Source: Planctomycetota bacterium
GTDB lineage: Bacteria > Planctomycetota > Planctomycetia > Gemmatales > Gemmataceae
Length of the DNA: 24,236 nt
Direction: 5' to 3'
NCBI GenBank assembly: GCA_016200155.1
Contig: JACQFG010000321.1
Coordinates: forward strand, 1 to 24,236
Shown piece by piece: positions 22,000 through 24,236 of the stretch. Positions within the stretch are counted from its first letter, which is position 1, and each line of letters starts with the position of its first letter. The notes beneath the pieces were generated by a model. It saw only the letters and a program-made list of their open reading frames with translations. It did not search any database and had not been told where the DNA came from. Position numbers and translations under genes: made by a program.

Positions 22000-23691
22000 A
22001 TGCTGAAACTGCTCGCCGATGCGATGACGTGGCTCCTGAAGGCGCCCTTCACCGTCATCAACTGGGTCAATCAGGTCTTCCTCCAGCGCACCGCGACCAG
22101 CAAGGCGATGTCCGGCGTCGAGGGGGAACTCAAGCCGCTCTCCAAGGCCAAGCAGTTCTTCATTTTCGTGGGCAAGGTTCTGCTCGTGCTGCTGCTCGTC
22201 GCCCTGTTCGTCGGAGTTCTTTTTTTCCTGTGGTGGCTGAACGACGTGCTGAGCCTGGAGCGATTTCTCGGCGGTCCCTTGCCGATCTTGCGGCCGTACT
22301 GGCTGATCGTGCTCTTCCTGCTCTTTCTGGCGAGCTGCTTCGTCGGCTTTCGCCTGTATCGCTCGCTGGGCCCGGACCGCGACGTGATCGAGTTCGCCGA
22401 CATCGAGGAAGCGTGGGTAGAGGCGCAGGCGGCGCTCATCGAGGCGGGAATCGACATCACGTCGGCGCCGCTATTCCTGGTGCTGGGCCGAACGATGAGC
22501 AACCCGCATGCGTTCCTGTCGTCGTCGCGGCTGACGTTTGCGGTGCAGCAAGTGCCGCTGCGGGCGAAGGCGGCGTTGCAGGTGTATGCGAACGCGCAAG
22601 GGATCTACGTGCTGGCCTTAGATGCGTGCTTGCTGGGCCGGCAGGCGGAACTGCTCGCCGAGGCGCTGGCCGCGCCGCCGGTGGACGAGCCGAATTTGCC
22701 ATTGCACACCGTTTTCGACGAACCACCGGAAGTGAAGGACGACGTGCCTGCTCCAGCGCCGGCGCCGCCTGCGACGCCCAACTTGCTGGCCGATCTCTCG
22801 GCGGCCGACGCGATGCCCGGTGCAGCGACGGCCACGATGCCATGGGTGACGGATCGTGGCAAGGCGCGCATGCCGTCGCTGCTCAAGCGCACCGAGGACG
22901 TGGACACGTACCAGCGTCGCCTGGGATTCCTGACGCGTCGCCTGGTGAAAGCCCGCGCTCCCTACTGTCCGCTGAACGGCGTGCTCGTGGTATTGCAGTT
23001 CGACGCTCTCGACAACGACGAGGACGCCAGCCAGATGGCGACGCTGTGCCAATACGACCTACAGGTGGTTCACGATGTGGCCCGGACGCGCTGTCCGCTG
23101 GTGGTGTTGACGTCGGACCTGGAGACGGCGCCGGGGTTCGCCGCTCTCGGCGCGTCGCTCGATTTCGAGCGCCGGCAGCGTCTGTTCGGCCAGGACTTGC
23201 CGTTGCAGCCGGACCTCAAGCCCGAAGAGCTGCCGCTGATGCTGACCAGCAGCTTGCGTCACTTCAACCAGGCACTGGCGCAGTGGATCCTCCGGTTGTT
23301 CCGCGTCGAGCAGGCCGAGGGAGAGCTTGCCACGACGTGGACCGCGGCCAACTCGCAGCTTTACGAAATTCTTGACGCGATTCGTCAGCGCGAGAAGGGA
23401 CTGGAGCGCATTCTGACGCGCGTCATGGCCGGCGATGCCAAGCTCGAATTCATGCTGGCGGGCTACTACCTGGCCGCGACGGGCACGAACGCCGAGACCG
23501 ATCAAGCCTTCGTTCCCGGCGTATTCGGGCAACTCGTGCAGAGCCAGAATTGCGTCGCATGGACCGACGAAGGCCTGGCCGAGGAAGCCGACTACCGCCG
23601 CTGGACGACGTACGGCTACGCGGCCCTGGGCATCTTCTGCATCGCGGTCGGCGTGCTGCTTTATAGCCGCTGGCAGATGTTGCAGTGGTAA
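22000..23691 (+). CDS. TssM/IcmF-like protein reduced to its N-terminal cytoplasmic part
   Basis: Protein of 563 aa (567 if ATG 21988 is used; GGAA 6 bp before 22000 favours the later start). Two membrane helices (about 53-80 and 100-118) are followed by a large cytoplasmic region similar to the IcmF N-terminal domain: APLFLVLGRTMSNPH occupies the place of the P-loop but lacks its GxxxxGK(S/T), and CPLNGVLVVLQFDAL plus PLVVLTSDLETAPGF match the strands that follow in TssM. A Pro/Ala linker lies near 250-275. A third helix (about 539-557) is followed at once by the stop. The long periplasmic arm of canonical TssM is absent. No nucleotide binding is expected. Likely partner: the TssL-like protein just upstream. 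Confidence 0.8.
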   Translation: MLKLLADAMTWLLKAPFTVINWVNQVFLQRTATSKAMSGVEGELKPLSKAKQFFIFVGKVLLVLLLVALFVGVLFFLWWLNDVLSLERFLGGPLPILRPYWLIVLFLLFLASCFVGFRLYRSLGPDRDVIEFADIEEAWVEAQAALIEAGIDITSAPLFLVLGRTMSNPHAFLSSSRLTFAVQQVPLRAKAALQVYANAQGIYVLALDACLLGRQAELLAEALAAPPVDEPNLPLHTVFDEPPEVKDDVPAPAPAPPATPNLLADLSAADAMPGAATATMPWVTDRGKARMPSLLKRTEDVDTYQRRLGFLTRRLVKARAPYCPLNGVLVVLQFDALDNDEDASQMATLCQYDLQVVHDVARTRCPLVVLTSDLETAPGFAALGASLDFERRQRLFGQDLPLQPDLKPEELPLMLTSSLRHFNQALAQWILRLFRVEQAEGELATTWTAANSQLYEILDAIRQREKGLERILTRVMAGDAKLEFMLAGYYLAATGTNAETDQAFVPGVFGQLVQSQNCVAWTDEGLAEEADYRRWTTYGYAALGIFCIAVGVLLYSRWQMLQW

Positions 23692-24236
23692 CACGATTGC
23701 TCGTAGGGACAACGCTAACGTGATGCGTTTCGATTTGCCCGGCGCCAGCTCGATCTTGGCGGTGCCGGTCAGCTTCGAGCTGGACGTCGGCTTGGATGCG
23801 ACGACGGTGTAGCGGCCCGGCGGCACGTTGAGGAACGCAAAGGCGCCGCCATCTCGGGTAATCTGCTCAGCCAACTTTTTGCCCTTCTCATCGAACAGCT
23901 CCACCTTGACACCGACCTGCGGCCGCGGGCCTTCGACAACGATGCCGTCGATCGTGCCGGGCGCGGTCTTCTCGGGATCGAAATCGACCAGGTCGATGGT
24001 GCGGTGCGCGAACGTGCTGAGATTGAGCCTGTTGGTGAATTGCACCGAGATGTCGATCGGGCCCTTGCGATCGGGCCAGTGCATCGGCGCGACCCAGACG
24101 TCCGGCTCGGTCGGCGAGGGCTTGGCGTCGATGCGCACGGTATTGGGCGGCAGCTTGCCGTCCTCGGTGGGCCGGCCCACGAAAAAGAACACCTCCTTGA
24201 TGCCGACGCCCTGATCGATGCCAGTCGCCTTGAGCG
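23059..24236 (-). CDS. C-terminal part of a secreted-type protein with carboxypeptidase-regulatory-like domain (5' end outside window)
   Basis: The frame is open from the window edge, so the start is missing; GTG 24192 lies inside conserved text (GIKEVFFFVGRP) and is not the start. The recognisable protein runs to about 23715: a beta-rich segment (PTEPDVWVAPMHWPDRKG, ISVQFTNRLNLSTFAHR), then a transthyretin-like CarboxypepD regulatory domain (IDGIVVEGPRPQVGVKVELF, DGGAFAFLNVPPGRYTVVAS) ending in GKSKRITLALSL. Such domains are common in planctomycete surface proteins. Beyond this the frame stays open for about 210 codons, wholly antisense to the TssM-like gene, with rare codons at the junction, so the real stop was probably lost near 23715. 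The family of the N-terminal part is unknown. Confidence 0.6.
   Translation of the reverse strand, partial: LKATGIDQGVGIKEVFFFVGRPTEDGKLPPNTVRIDAKPSPTEPDVWVAPMHWPDRKGPIDISVQFTNRLNLSTFAHRTIDLVDFDPEKTAPGTIDGIVVEGPRPQVGVKVELFDEKGKKLAEQITRDGGAFAFLNVPPGRYTVVASKPTSSSKLTGTAKIELAPGKSKRITLALSLRAIVLPLQHLPAAIKQHADRDAEDAQGRVAVRRPAAVVGFLGQAFVGPCDAILALHELPEYAGNEGLIGLGVRARRGQVVARQHEFELGIAGHDARQNALQSLLALTNRVKNFVKLRVGRGPRRGKLSLGLLDAEQPEDPLRQCLVEVTQAAGQHQRQLFGLEVRLQRQVLAEQTLPALEIERRAESGEPRRRLQVRRQHHQRTARPGHIVNHL

Overview
The window reads as chromosomal DNA of a planctomycete. The evidence is high GC content, two tandem secreted proteins of the planctomycete TIGR03067 type, a secreted YHS-domain protein, a fused ABC-2 permease/CPBP protease, an RR/ParA signalling operon, and palindromic repeats in most intergenic gaps. 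Gemmatales or a neighbouring order is a guess from gene content. No rRNA, tRNA, CRISPR array, transposase or phage gene was seen.

Layout. 1-2236: 3' part of B12-dependent methionine synthase (metH). 2378-3568: a secreted YHS-domain protein and a small membrane protein. 3592-5643: an exported S9 serine peptidase. 5686-7758: a convergent YggS/PLPBP gene and a DUF1015 gene. 7921-8955: a response regulator with an HD-GYP output domain. 9156-11382: a broken ABC permease/CPBP gene. 11514-12672: ispD and a small coiled-coil protein. 13078-13842: a sugar-isomerase-like TIM barrel. 14023-14993: two TIGR03067 proteins. 15148-15768: Mn-type superoxide dismutase. 15833-18571: a divergent pair of exported Cys-rich proteins, one a probable outer-membrane barrel, driven by two promoters of the same design. 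18634-21052: an ATGA-coupled operon of CheY-like regulator, HisKA-receiver protein and MinD/ParA ATPase. 21175-23691: a divergent pair resembling DotU/TssL and the N-terminal part of TssM/IcmF of type VI secretion. 23059-24236: an incomplete secreted-type gene on the opposite strand.

Two things stand out. First, the palindromes. At least three families of 50-60 bp perfect or near-perfect palindromes sit between genes. Three of them carry a second palindromic element inside one arm, and each insertion is flanked by a short direct repeat containing TTA (or TAA). Two of these inserts are 101-bp copies that differ at one base. They look like mobile elements that use other palindromes as landing sites. 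Palindrome arms also supply the last codons and stop of two genes, and a palindromic repeat lies in frame inside a third.

Second, the signalling and secretion locus at 18.6-23.7 kb. A MinD/ParA ATPase with an altered signature lysine and two unusual regulators lie back to back with a DotU/TssM-like pair. The TssM-like partner has lost its P-loop and ends right after its third membrane helix, so it has no periplasmic arm. This may be a reduced, repurposed secretion-type membrane module. The functional link between the two operons is inferred from position only.
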